DNA of 40,858 bases from Clostridiales bacterium (GTDB lineage: Bacteria; Bacillota; Clostridia; Lachnospirales; Lachnospiraceae). The notes below the pieces were generated by a model. That model was not told the DNA's origin and did no database searches. It saw only the letters and a program-made list of their open reading frames with translations. The translations under genes were made by a program, and so were the position numbers. Positions 32,184 to 40,720 of this stretch are shown here, piece by piece. The stretch's first letter is position 1. Each line of letters opens with the position of its first letter. Location of the stretch: NCBI GenBank assembly GCA_029098165.1, contig JAQXNU010000283.1, forward strand, positions 1 through 40,858, written 5' to 3'.

Positions 32184-32723
32184 TTGAATTATTCAAATAT
32201 ATATATAGCTAAATTTATCAGTCGCCCGAACCGTTTCATCGCTCATGTTGAAGTAAATGGTTCCATTGAAATCTGTCATGTTAATAATACTGGTCGCTGC
32301 AAAGAACTGCTTCTGTCAGGATGTACGGTTTATGTACAGTACTTTGATTCCAGCACTCGAAAAACAAAATAGGATTTAATTGCCGTGGAGAAGAATGACA
32401 TCTTGATCAATATCGACAGTCAGGCCCCAAATAAAGCCGCCAAAGAATGGTTAGCATCTGGCGGCTTAGGATTTGTTCCTGACTATCTAAAAGCAGAATA
32501 TACGTATGAAGACAGCCGCTTTGACTTTTACCTCGAATACCAAAAAGAACGCTGGCTCATTGAAGTCAGTTCATACTTTTATGCCAAATACAAAAATGCA
32601 GCCTGAATTTGCAGAAGCACTACAAAATGCGTCCTACATGGTGTATCCGTATTAGCATATGATTGTGCAATCACACCAGAGAGTATGATCATCGAAGACG
32701 CAGTAGAGGTGAAACTTTCTTAA
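32184..32723 (+). pseudogene. sfsA: sfsA (sugar fermentation stimulation protein) pseudogene
   Basis: Opens with TTG after AAGGAA: NIYIAKFISRPNRFIAHVEV and CHVNNTGRCKELLLSG, the SfsA N-terminus. An in-frame TAG at 32370-32372 replaces a Tyr-like codon before DLIAVEKNDILINIDSQAPNK. The frame continues to SRFDFYLEYQKERWLIEV and is then broken: the PTERG(x)KH-type catalytic region of about 50 residues is missing. The 3' end is found in other frames as MQPEFAEALQNA and VSVLAYDCAITPES up to the stop at 32721-32723. There is one nonsense change, an internal deletion and at least one frameshift. Confidence 0.9.
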
Positions 32724-32759
32724 GTATCATTATACTACCATATTTATCTGACATAATAA

Positions 32760-34565
32760 TCAATATGCAGTTGCGCTAGCTTCTTTTAAGAAATCAAATT
32801 GTGACATATAAAGTTTGTAGTACTCTCCTTTAAGATTAATCAATTGATCATGAGTTCCCTGTTCTTCAATACGACCATGATCAACATACATAATACAGTT
32901 TGCATTTTTGATTGTCGAAAGACGATGAGCAATGATAAATGATGTTCTTCCAGCTAATAATCTGCTAAGACCTTTTTGCAGCATAATCTCCGTTTCTGTA
33001 TCAATACTGGAGGTCGCTTCGTCCAGAATTAAGATCTTTGGATTAGCAAGCAATGCTCTCGCAAAGGAAATTAACTGTCTCTGGCCTGCAGATAGCCTGC
33101 TACCTCGTTCATTTACCTGGGTTTGATAGCCATCTTCCATTTTCATGATAAAATCATGGGCACAAACTGTCTTTGCTGCTGTAATCACTTCTTCATCCGT
33201 TGCCTCCATATTACCATAACGGATATTATCCATGATCGTACCACTAAAGATAAAGCTGTCCTGCATCATGATTCCCATCTGGCTACGTAAGGATTTTAGC
33301 GTTACTTTCGAGATATCTATCCCATCAATTAAGATTTCACCAGAATTTACATTATAAAAACGGCTGATCAGATTGACAATTGTTGTTTTACCAGCACCCG
33401 TCGGTCCAACAATTGCATAGGTTTCTCCCTGCTCAACTTCAAAACTAATGTGATTTAATACATTCTGATCCTCTTCGTAACCAAAGCATACATCATGAAA
33501 CTCAACCTTACCCTTTACTTCCGGCATAACGATTGCATCTGCTTCATCCTTAACATTGACTTTTTCATCGATGGTTTCAAAGATTCGTTCCAAATAAGAG
33601 ATCGCGGTCAATAAGGAATTATAGAAACCAGCCAGTGTATTGATCGGTGCCCAAAACCGCCCGATGTACGATGTAAATGCAATCAGTACTCCGACCGTCA
33701 GGGTAGCATTCGGTGCCATAATCCAGCGAACACCTAGGATACATACACAACAAGTGGTTGCTGTTGAGATGACATCCACACTCGGCCACATTAAGAAATT
33801 GTACCGTACTGCTGTCATCCAGGATTTACGGTAACTGCTGCTTAGTCGATTAAAAATTCCAGTATTCTCGCGCTCCCGAACAAAGGATTGAGTAACACGG
33901 ATTCCATTGATGCTCTCTGCAATGTAAGCATTTAAGTTAGACTGCTTATTGCTCTGAATCTGCCAGGCATGTCGCTGCTTTTTCTTAATCACAACGATCA
34001 CAAGTGCAAGGAGCGGCAACCCGCATAAACAAATCAATGTCAACTTAACATCCAAATAGAACATAAACAATAAGATAAAGATTAGATTGCAAAGATCCGT
34101 AAATGTATTAACGATACCATTGCTTAACAGATCACTTAGACTGTTGACATAATTAACAACACGTACTTGGATCTTGCCATGTGGTCGATCATCATAATAG
34201 GAAAATGGAAGTTCCTGCAAATGTTCAAAAATATCAGTTCGAATGTCATGAATGATATTCTGACCAATCACACTCATCTTCTTAATCTTAATTCGTAGAG
34301 CATAGGCAGAATACAGTGCAATCACCAGGGTCAGGATACTATAGACGATGATCATCTTCATGTCTTTATGAGGAATACACTCATCCATGACTTGACTAAT
34401 AAAGATAGGAATTAGCATTGTAAGTGCGGAGGACGACAACATCAGGAGAACAACACTTATCATCCTGTTTTTATACGGTTTTATGTAAGCAGCCAGACGT
34501 TTGATCTGATTCATATCAAAACTGTCTTCTAAAACCTCATCCATATCATATCGATTACGTGCCAT
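32760..34565 (-). CDS. ABC exporter half-transporter, canonical ATP-site subunit
   Basis: A 601-residue fused membrane-plus-ATPase exporter subunit. Six membrane helices lie within residues 30-320. The ATPase domain starts near 355: Walker A GPTGAGKTT (about 388), signature LSAGQ (about 490, one change from LSGGQ), Walker B ILILDEATSSID with the catalytic Glu, and H-loop IAHRLST. Its partner (34568-36322) has a degenerate site, so the two form an asymmetric heterodimer of the MdlA/B or BmrCD kind. Substrate unknown; lipids, peptides or drugs are the usual candidates. It starts 2 bases after the partner's stop, so translation is coupled. Both are divergent from an AraC regulator. Confidence 0.92.
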   Translation of the reverse strand: MARNRYDMDEVLEDSFDMNQIKRLAAYIKPYKNRMISVVLLMLSSSALTMLIPIFISQVMDECIPHKDMKMIIVYSILTLVIALYSAYALRIKIKKMSVIGQNIIHDIRTDIFEHLQELPFSYYDDRPHGKIQVRVVNYVNSLSDLLSNGIVNTFTDLCNLIFILLFMFYLDVKLTLICLCGLPLLALVIVVIKKKQRHAWQIQSNKQSNLNAYIAESINGIRVTQSFVRERENTGIFNRLSSSYRKSWMTAVRYNFLMWPSVDVISTATTCCVCILGVRWIMAPNATLTVGVLIAFTSYIGRFWAPINTLAGFYNSLLTAISYLERIFETIDEKVNVKDEADAIVMPEVKGKVEFHDVCFGYEEDQNVLNHISFEVEQGETYAIVGPTGAGKTTIVNLISRFYNVNSGEILIDGIDISKVTLKSLRSQMGIMMQDSFIFSGTIMDNIRYGNMEATDEEVITAAKTVCAHDFIMKMEDGYQTQVNERGSRLSAGQRQLISFARALLANPKILILDEATSSIDTETEIMLQKGLSRLLAGRTSFIIAHRLSTIKNANCIMYVDHGRIEEQGTHDQLINLKGEYYKLYMSQFDFLKEASATAY

Positions 34566-34567
34566 GA

Positions 34568-36322
34568 TCAGATTCCCCCTTTCGTTGCTAAAAATCCTTT
34601 TGGTATATCCCCGTACTGGTTATGGAACGCTCGAGCGTAATATCCATCTGCATTTACCAATTCCTCATGAGTTCCACGCTCAATGATTGATCCATGATCC
34701 ATTACTAAGATCAGATCAGCATCTTTGATGGAAGAAATACGATAAGCTATCGTAAAGATCGTACAGTTTTTCTTGAGTTTCTTCAATTGTGTCTGGATAT
34801 AACTTTCTGTTTCCATATCGACAGCAGACGTTGTATCATCCAAAATCAAGATGGAAGGATCTTTTAATAGTGCTCGAGCTAAGGAAATACGCTGTTTTTG
34901 TCCACCAGACAGACCAACCCCTCGCTCTCCAACGATCGTATCATAACCTTCCGGCAATCCCATGATAAATTCATCCGCATCCGCCATCACTGCTGCCTGT
35001 TTTACTTCCTCAAATGTACTTTCTGGACGACCATATGCGATATTACCTTCGATCGTATCGGAGAATAAAAACACATCCTGCATTGCCATACCAATATTAT
35101 CTCTCAAATAGTATAAGTCCATATCTTTTACATTGACTCCATCCACCAAAACTTCACCAGAAGTTGCATCATAGAATCGACAAAGTAAATTCATGATCGT
35201 TGACTTACCTGATCCCGTCGTGCCGATAATACCAATATTTTGTCCTGGTTCGACTTTAAAATCAATATCTGTAACGATGTCGTCATCATCTGCTCGATAG
35301 GATACATTTTTAAATTCAATTCTGCCTTTAAAGTGCTCTTTTTTCGTACAGTTCAAAGGCATCTTAACCTTTGGTTCTTCCGCATACGTTTTATATATCT
35401 TATCTACTGAAGTAATGAAATTGATGATATCATTAACGAGCCAACCTGCCATACGAAGTGGCGTATTGAGCATCCAGAGATATCCGTTGACTGTAACAAG
35501 ATCGCCCATCGTGATTTCCTCATGGATGACCATATAACCGCCATACAAGATCAAGACGATCGTCAGAACATATGCCAGTACTTCAAAGATTGGAACATAT
35601 TTCATCCAAATCCTTGATGCAGCAATCTGGGCTTCCCGAAATTTATCATTTTCCTTTTGAAATCTAGAGATTTCATAATCTTCTTTTGCAAATGCTTTTA
35701 CCACACGATTTCCACTGACATTCTCCTGCACATAGGTATTTAAAGAGGAAAAGCAATCACGGTTTCTTCGAAATGCAGGATGAACTTCTTTGGATTGTAA
35801 AAACGTAGTAAGTGCCGTAAATGGCAGAACGATGATCATACATAACGCTAGTTTTAGGTTCACAGTAAAAATCATAATCAGTGCAAAGACAAACATTAGG
35901 ACATGGCTAAAGACCATATAGATGACATAAGCCACAAAGTGACGGATTGCATCCATATCTCCTGTTTGTCGACTCATGAGATCTCCCGTTCTCTTCTTGT
36001 TGTAGAAGTTAAAGTCTTCCGCTAAAAGCTTACGATAAACAGTGTCACGCATCTCATAAAGAACTCCTTGGGAAGCCGTCTCAAATAACATCTGATAAAG
36101 ATAACGCAGAATTGCGATTACAACTGTAGTTCCAAGTAAGCATCCTATCAGCGGTATCAACAAAGATGAATCACCACCACGGATAACTTTATCTACGATC
36201 TGACCAGATATGTATGGATTTATAATGGATAATATGGATACCACCATTGTCAAAAAAAGACCAATTATCATATAAATACGGTATTTTTTCACAAAGGAAA
36301 AAAACCACTTCATTGGTGTCAT
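34568..36322 (-). CDS. ABC exporter half-transporter, degenerate ATP-site subunit
   Basis: A 584-residue fused exporter subunit with six membrane helices (about residues 15-310) and an ATPase domain. Walker A is GTTGSGKST and the signature is a normal LSGGQKQR, but the residue after Walker B is Asp (LILDDTTSAVD) where active enzymes have Glu, and the switch His is Tyr (IAYRISSI). The catalytic base and H-loop are thus both lost, as in the degenerate subunit of heterodimeric exporters such as TM287/288. It is the first gene of the transcript. A strong GAGGAGGAG ribosome-binding site precedes ATG 36322. Confidence 0.92.
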   Translation of the reverse strand: MTPMKWFFSFVKKYRIYMIIGLFLTMVVSILSIINPYISGQIVDKVIRGGDSSLLIPLIGCLLGTTVVIAILRYLYQMLFETASQGVLYEMRDTVYRKLLAEDFNFYNKKRTGDLMSRQTGDMDAIRHFVAYVIYMVFSHVLMFVFALIMIFTVNLKLALCMIIVLPFTALTTFLQSKEVHPAFRRNRDCFSSLNTYVQENVSGNRVVKAFAKEDYEISRFQKENDKFREAQIAASRIWMKYVPIFEVLAYVLTIVLILYGGYMVIHEEITMGDLVTVNGYLWMLNTPLRMAGWLVNDIINFITSVDKIYKTYAEEPKVKMPLNCTKKEHFKGRIEFKNVSYRADDDDIVTDIDFKVEPGQNIGIIGTTGSGKSTIMNLLCRFYDATSGEVLVDGVNVKDMDLYYLRDNIGMAMQDVFLFSDTIEGNIAYGRPESTFEEVKQAAVMADADEFIMGLPEGYDTIVGERGVGLSGGQKQRISLARALLKDPSILILDDTTSAVDMETESYIQTQLKKLKKNCTIFTIAYRISSIKDADLILVMDHGSIIERGTHEELVNADGYYARAFHNQYGDIPKGFLATKGGI

Positions 36323-36577
36323 GAAATCTCCTCCTCAAAGTTAGATTAAACAGCTACACTTCTTACCATGTAATCAATACACTTAAAATAAACTGTCTCT
36401 TAACTAGTATAGTTCTTTCTCAAAAGATTAAAATGTATAATCTTGCAACGATGATGGATGATTTTGCTAAGAATTTTCAGATATATTTTACATTTTCGAG
36501 AAATCAAGTTAAAATATAAGTATTACATCAAGCATACGTAAGTTTGCATTTATTACATGTCCAAGGAGCAACAAACA

Positions 36578-37432
36578 ATGTATTATGAAAATAGTCTGGT
36601 TACTGAGCTAAATCCTACGTTCCTCTTTACTTGGAAGGGAACGAGAAATTATCATGAACAAAATTATCATAGTCACGAACATATTGAGATGGCATTTGTA
36701 CTTTCTGGTGTCGGGAAATATCGGATTGATGATGTGGTCTATGATGTGAAAGAAGGTGATATCTTAATCCTAAATCCTGGAGTAAAACATCAATCGATCT
36801 TAACTTCCCCAGCAACTCCAACAACTGAATTTTTTGTTGGATTTACTGATATTAAGCTAAAAAATTATCCTCCAAACTATATGATGCTGAAAGATGGTAG
36901 TCCTATTTTCCATACCACAGGAGAACTACGTCAGAAATTGTATAAACTATGTATGGCAATCGCCGCAGAGTACTCTGTCTGTGAAGAGGGTCGTTATTTT
37001 ATGCTGAATTCCTATCTAGTTCAGATGTTGTTGCTCATCATTCGCGAGCAGACCCATGCGGTCAAGATCTCCACTGGCTATTCGTTTGATTCCACGAATA
37101 AAAAATATATTGTTCAACAGATCCTCAATTACTTATCGGATCACTACAACGAAAAAATATCTCTCGACCAAATTGCAGAGAATATGTATCTAAGTCCATT
37201 TTACATATCCAAGATTTTTAAAATTGAAACAGGAGATACGCCCATCCGTTTCCTCATCAATCTTCGTTTAGAACATGCCAAAGAACTCTTAGAGCAAGGT
37301 TTTTCTGGAAGCATTAAAGAAGTCGCGGCGCAAGTTGGTTACGAAGATGTCTATCATTTTAGTAAAGTATTTAAGAAGAAGTACGGTATCTCCCCATCTC
37401 GAGTTCGTGAAGAAGAAACTAAAATAAAATGA
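36578..37432 (+). CDS. AraC family regulator divergent from the ABC exporter
   Basis: A 284-residue regulator. I place the start at ATG 36578 because AAGGAG lies 9 bases upstream; a further ATG at 36557 would put that site in the reading frame. The N-terminal cupin (about residues 20-85: HSHEHIEMAFVLSGVGKYRID, then VKEGDILILNPGVKHQS) is the effector domain. The C-terminal 100 residues hold two helix-turn-helices: KISLDQIAENMYLSPFYISKIFK and SIKEVAAQVGYEDVYHFSKVFK, then YGISPSRVR. It reads away from the ABC exporter operon across a 255-base gap and is the obvious candidate to control it. Effector unknown. Confidence 0.88.
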   Translation: MYYENSLVTELNPTFLFTWKGTRNYHEQNYHSHEHIEMAFVLSGVGKYRIDDVVYDVKEGDILILNPGVKHQSILTSPATPTTEFFVGFTDIKLKNYPPNYMMLKDGSPIFHTTGELRQKLYKLCMAIAAEYSVCEEGRYFMLNSYLVQMLLLIIREQTHAVKISTGYSFDSTNKKYIVQQILNYLSDHYNEKISLDQIAENMYLSPFYISKIFKIETGDTPIRFLINLRLEHAKELLEQGFSGSIKEVAAQVGYEDVYHFSKVFKKKYGISPSRVREEETKIK

Positions 37433-37463
37433 CTAACATTGTTTATAAATGAAAGTTAAACTT

Positions 37464-37508
37464 GAAGTGGTACTATGGCTCTATCGTTTCAAGCCATAGT
37501 ACCACTTC
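37464..37508. terminator. Long stem-loop between the AraC and ABC-F genes
   Basis: A perfect 17-base stem, GAAGTGGTACTATGGCT (37464-37480) with its complement at 37492-37508, and an 11-base loop. The genes converge on it. U-runs are poor on both strands, so it may act as a transcript-end stabiliser as well as a terminator. Confidence 0.65.
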
Positions 37509-37564
37509 GAATTTACAAAAGGAAAATGAGTCGCGATTGAACTATGTCTGTTTCATAACCGTTT

Positions 37565-39538
37565 TTATTCACACTCCATCCATTCCGACATCGCTTGCTC
37601 TAATTTTTCATTTTCTTCTTTCAGTACCTGTTCCACTTTCATTAAATGAACATAATCTGACTGAGCTTCGACTTGTTCTTTCTCTAATTTTGCAATTCTA
37701 GCTTCCAATTCTTGAATGATTTCCTCCAAATGATTTTTCTTATACTGATTTCCTGTTGTTAATGAATTACGCCTCTGATTCGCTTTCCAGTTTTCCGCGG
37801 ATGAGCTACCTTTCCCCCTTGACTCGTCTTGCGTCTTTTGATTTTCTTTCGTTTTTTGTATTTTCTGGTTTTTGTATTCTTCTTGAGTCTTACTTACTGT
37901 TACACTATTCCTCTGGGACTTTTCCTCTTTCTTTTCTTTATAATAGGCATAATCCCCATAATAATTACAGATTGAGAAGTCTTCCATCTCACTGATCCGA
38001 GTAGCAATTCGATTGATAAAATATCGGTCATGAGATACCAAAAGAATGGTACCTTGAAAGGAAAGCAATGCTTCTTCCAAGCGCTCTCTTGATGCTATAT
38101 CTAGATGGTTGGTCGGCTCATCTAAAATTAAAAAGTTCACTTCCTGTTGCATTAGAATAGCAAGCTTTAATCTGCTTTTTTCTCCCCCAGACAAGTTCTT
38201 AACTTTCTTAAATACAGTATCTTGATAAAACTTGTAACGCGCCAGTAGTTTTCTTGCATCTCCCTCCGAAATTACCATAGCATCTCGAATAGTCTCTAGC
38301 ACAGAATAGTCCTCATGATCGAATGCGATCTGCTGTGGCAGATACCCAATCTTAAGGCTCTCACCGATTTTGACTACTCCACTTATTGGTTGTTCTTCAC
38401 CTAAGACCAGTCTTAATAAAGTTGTTTTTCCACAGCCATTTCTACCGATTAAAGCTACATGTTCCTGATAGTAAACATCAAAAGATAGATCTTTCATCAA
38501 AATCTTATCCCCATAACTCATACATACATCCTGAAACCTCAGAACATCTTTACCAGAACGCACTAATGCTCCAAATTCCAGATTCAGAGGCTTTTCTTCT
38601 CCCTTCGGTTTCTCCACACGTTCAATACGGTCCATACGTTTTTGCATCGCTGCTGCTCGTCTAAACATCTTTTCACTATCTGCACGAGCAGCCCAATCTC
38701 TCATTTGCTTAATTGCTCGTTCCATTTGTTTTAACTGTTTTTGCTGTACTTGATAAGCAGCATTTAAGTTTGCTTCATACGCTTCTTTTTCTTTCACATA
38801 AGCACTGTAATTTCCGATATACTCTTTCGCTTTTCCATCCGCAATTTCAATTACTTTGGTTACCACCTGATCTAAAAAGTAACGGTCATGGGATACGATC
38901 AATACTGTTCCTTCATAGTTTTTCAAGTACTGTTCCAACCAGTCAAGCATAACAATATCTAAGTGATTGGTCGGTTCATCTAATACTAGGACATCTGGAT
39001 TCTGTAGTAAAATCTTAGCAAGCAATACCAGCGTCTTTTCTCCACCGCTTAAGGTAGAGAATCTCTTTTGTAAGAAAGATTCGGTGAGTTTTAACCCAGT
39101 ACAGATGCGATTCTTTCGTTCTTCCACCTCATATCCCCCAAGACTTTCATATTGTTGTGTCAATTGGCCATATCGTGTTATTACACGTTCCAGTTGTTCT
39201 CCCTCTTCCTTTGCCATCTGTTCTTCTAATGATGTCATCTGTTCTCGAAGATTACGCTGCATTGCAAATGCGATTTCAAGTACATCCAATGCACTCATCG
39301 TTTCCTCATACTTTGGAATCTGTTCTAAGTATCCTATTTTGGCACCTTTTCGTATAGCTATCGCACCTTCGTCTACCCCTTCTTTCCCAGTAATTAGATG
39401 AAGCAGCGTAGATTTTCCACAGCCATTCTTCCCAACGATAGCGATTCTCTCTCCTTCTTTCGCTTCAAACGATACGGACTGTAATACCAGCTCCGCACCA
39501 TAATATTTCTTTACATTATTACATGATATCTGAATCAT
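37565..39538 (-). CDS. ABC-F family ATP-binding protein
   Basis: A 657-residue ABC-F protein without membrane helices. It has two ATPase domains: Walker A GKNGCGKST and signature LSGGEKT with LVLDEPTNHLD in the first, and GRNGCGKTT, LSGGEKSRLKLA and LILDEPTNHLD in the second, with intact catalytic Glu in both. Between them lies the linker of about 75 residues with the MRDWAARADSEKMFRRAAAM helix that reaches toward the ribosomal P site in known ABC-F factors. A polar, low-complexity region and a C-terminal coiled coil (about 590-655) complete it. Such proteins act on ribosomes as antibiotic-resistance or stalled-ribosome factors; which role applies is not decided by sequence. An attenuator-like leader precedes it. 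Start after AGGAGG. Confidence 0.88.
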   Translation of the reverse strand: MIQISCNNVKKYYGAELVLQSVSFEAKEGERIAIVGKNGCGKSTLLHLITGKEGVDEGAIAIRKGAKIGYLEQIPKYEETMSALDVLEIAFAMQRNLREQMTSLEEQMAKEEGEQLERVITRYGQLTQQYESLGGYEVEERKNRICTGLKLTESFLQKRFSTLSGGEKTLVLLAKILLQNPDVLVLDEPTNHLDIVMLDWLEQYLKNYEGTVLIVSHDRYFLDQVVTKVIEIADGKAKEYIGNYSAYVKEKEAYEANLNAAYQVQQKQLKQMERAIKQMRDWAARADSEKMFRRAAAMQKRMDRIERVEKPKGEEKPLNLEFGALVRSGKDVLRFQDVCMSYGDKILMKDLSFDVYYQEHVALIGRNGCGKTTLLRLVLGEEQPISGVVKIGESLKIGYLPQQIAFDHEDYSVLETIRDAMVISEGDARKLLARYKFYQDTVFKKVKNLSGGEKSRLKLAILMQQEVNFLILDEPTNHLDIASRERLEEALLSFQGTILLVSHDRYFINRIATRISEMEDFSICNYYGDYAYYKEKKEEKSQRNSVTVSKTQEEYKNQKIQKTKENQKTQDESRGKGSSSAENWKANQRRNSLTTGNQYKKNHLEEIIQELEARIAKLEKEQVEAQSDYVHLMKVEQVLKEENEKLEQAMSEWMECE

Positions 39539-39579
39539 AACTTTTCCTCCTAAAATAACTTTTTTTTGAATTACAGGAC

Positions 39580-39608
39580 AAAAAAATCGAGCAAGTTTCC
39601 CTGCTCGA
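39580..39608 (-). terminator. Intrinsic terminator in the ABC-F leader
   Basis: TCGAGCA (39587-39593) pairs with TGCTCGA (39602-39608) around an 8-base loop, followed on the minus strand by seven T. It ends only about 40 bases before the ABC-F start codon and after the short ORF at 39756-39878. Read-through would be required for ABC-F expression from the upstream promoter, as in transcription attenuation. Confidence 0.8.
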
Positions 39609-39755
39609 ATTTGATCTTACTATTCTATTCCGCTGAGTACCTGCTAATGGCGTAGAATTCACCTGTACCAGCATATGTTTTATGTACTTGCACATTCCTT
39701 CCCGCCATAACGTAGCGATGTGCATTCCATTATAAAGCTATATTTATCTCCATCA

Positions 39756-39878
39756 CTACGTTTCGCTATTTAATTTTGGACAGACTGGTAGCGTAACCTG
39801 TGATTTTACATATGTCATTCTATACTGAGTGTCTGGCATACGGTCCAACATTAAATTATCTGAAACGAATGTAAGCAT
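39756..39878 (-). CDS. Short leader ORF, 40 codons, upstream of the ABC-F gene
   Basis: ATG at 39878 follows AAGGAG with a 6-base spacing, so translation is plausible. The product reads MLTFVSDNLMLDRMPDTQYR and ends at a TAG at 39756-39758. Its last codons form one arm of a 12-base-pair stem (39751-39762 with 39709-39720, one G-U pair). Two further open stretches in shifted frames follow (RSDGDKYSFIMECTSLRY and MAGRNVQVHKTYAGTGEFYA), so it could alternatively be the start of a decayed ~85-residue gene. It lies in the right place, between a promoter and a terminator, to act as a sensing peptide in attenuation. Confidence 0.5.
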   Translation of the reverse strand: MLTFVSDNLMLDRMPDTQYRMTYVKSQVTLPVCPKLNSET

Positions 39879-39951
39879 CTTTTTCTCCTTTACGTGACTG
39901 TTCACGTTATTATGTATCTTCGCATCATGTTTTATACGATATTACTGTGAC

Positions 39952-39980
39952 ATCTTACCATGTTCTTCTACTTTTGGCAA
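39952..39980 (-). promoter_or_regulatory. Promoter of the ABC-F leader transcript
   Basis: On the minus strand TTGCCA (39975-39980), exactly 17 bases, TAAGAT (39952-39957). The leader would be about 400 bases long and include the short ORF and the terminator. Confidence 0.65.
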
Positions 39981-39997
39981 GTATTATTACATTTACT

Positions 39998-40720
39998 CTA
40001 CAATTCACACTTCACATTAAATAGTGATTCAATATCCACGTAGTAGTTCATCGGATTTTTCGGATCGTAATATACTGGAACTTGTCTTCCTATAATATTG
40101 ATAAAATCATCCCAAAAGTTTCTACTTTTAAACTGATACGTCATCCCGGAATACTCGTCAGTATAAATAGCGATCGCCTGGTATGGATGTCTTCCATTTA
40201 CTCTTACATAAGAATTTTCTATCACTTCGTTAACCGTTGCATATACTTTTTTTCCAGTTTCGGTCAATCTCATTTGTTTCTTTTTCGAACCACGTCTTTT
40301 AATCTCTAGGATAATGGCAGGGATCAAGAGTACTACACCAAATATTCCAAACATAATTGGGAGGAAATAAAGCATACTCTTAATACGTACTTTTAGTGGA
40401 TTCTCACTATCGTAATAAATATCCAACTCATCCCCAACACTCCAACTCGAACTATACTCATGAATCGTTTTAACATACGGTGTTCCTTCTACCTCATAAA
40501 CAATCGTAACACTACTAGTATCCTTTCCTTTTCTATAATTCTTTCCATTTCTATAATTCTTTACACGACTACTGTCGACTATTGTAGCTGTTGTCTTTTT
40601 CCCATTCTTCTCAAACTGTCTTCCATTTACGATCAGGCAGATTGATACTACTAAAAATACACAAGCCACAATTGAAAATATACTTTCGCATATTATAAAC
40701 ACATTCTTTGTTTTTTTCAT
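39998..40720 (-). CDS. DUF3592 membrane protein
   Basis: The start is placed at ATG 40720 (MKKTKNVFIICESIF), since AAAGGCGG precedes it; the frame opens at 40768 but lacks such a site there. The product is about 240 residues. It has a membrane helix near residues 10-32, a soluble section (about 35-112) with VYEVEGTPYVKTIHEYSSSWSVGDELDIYYD, a pair of hydrophobic stretches near 115-140, and a second similar soluble section ending VYYDPKNPMNYYVD. The repeated GD/V-x-V-YYDPxNP pattern is that of DUF3592, present here twice. Function unknown. No partner genes are visible; the 138 bases to the right edge hold nothing I can assign except a GGAGGTGAG near the end that may lead into a gene outside. 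Confidence 0.78.
   Translation of the reverse strand: MKKTKNVFIICESIFSIVACVFLVVSICLIVNGRQFEKNGKKTTATIVDSSRVKNYRNGKNYRKGKDTSSVTIVYEVEGTPYVKTIHEYSSSWSVGDELDIYYDSENPLKVRIKSMLYFLPIMFGIFGVVLLIPAIILEIKRRGSKKKQMRLTETGKKVYATVNEVIENSYVRVNGRHPYQAIAIYTDEYSGMTYQFKSRNFWDDFINIIGRQVPVYYDPKNPMNYYVDIESLFNVKCEL

Noticed and set aside
32370..32372. Possible stop-codon recoding at the sfsA TAG
   Set aside because: The reading frame is also broken by a deletion and frameshifts downstream, so decay is the simpler explanation.
38967..39401. 144-codon plus-strand frame opposite the ABC-F gene
   Set aside because: It lies wholly within the well-supported ABC-F gene on the other strand, has no ribosome-binding site and no protein-like pattern; several other frames opposite this gene are the same kind of shadow.
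39519..39725. 68-codon minus-strand frame reaching into the ABC-F gene
   Set aside because: It runs through the leader terminator and into the ABC-F start in another frame, without a usable ribosome-binding site.
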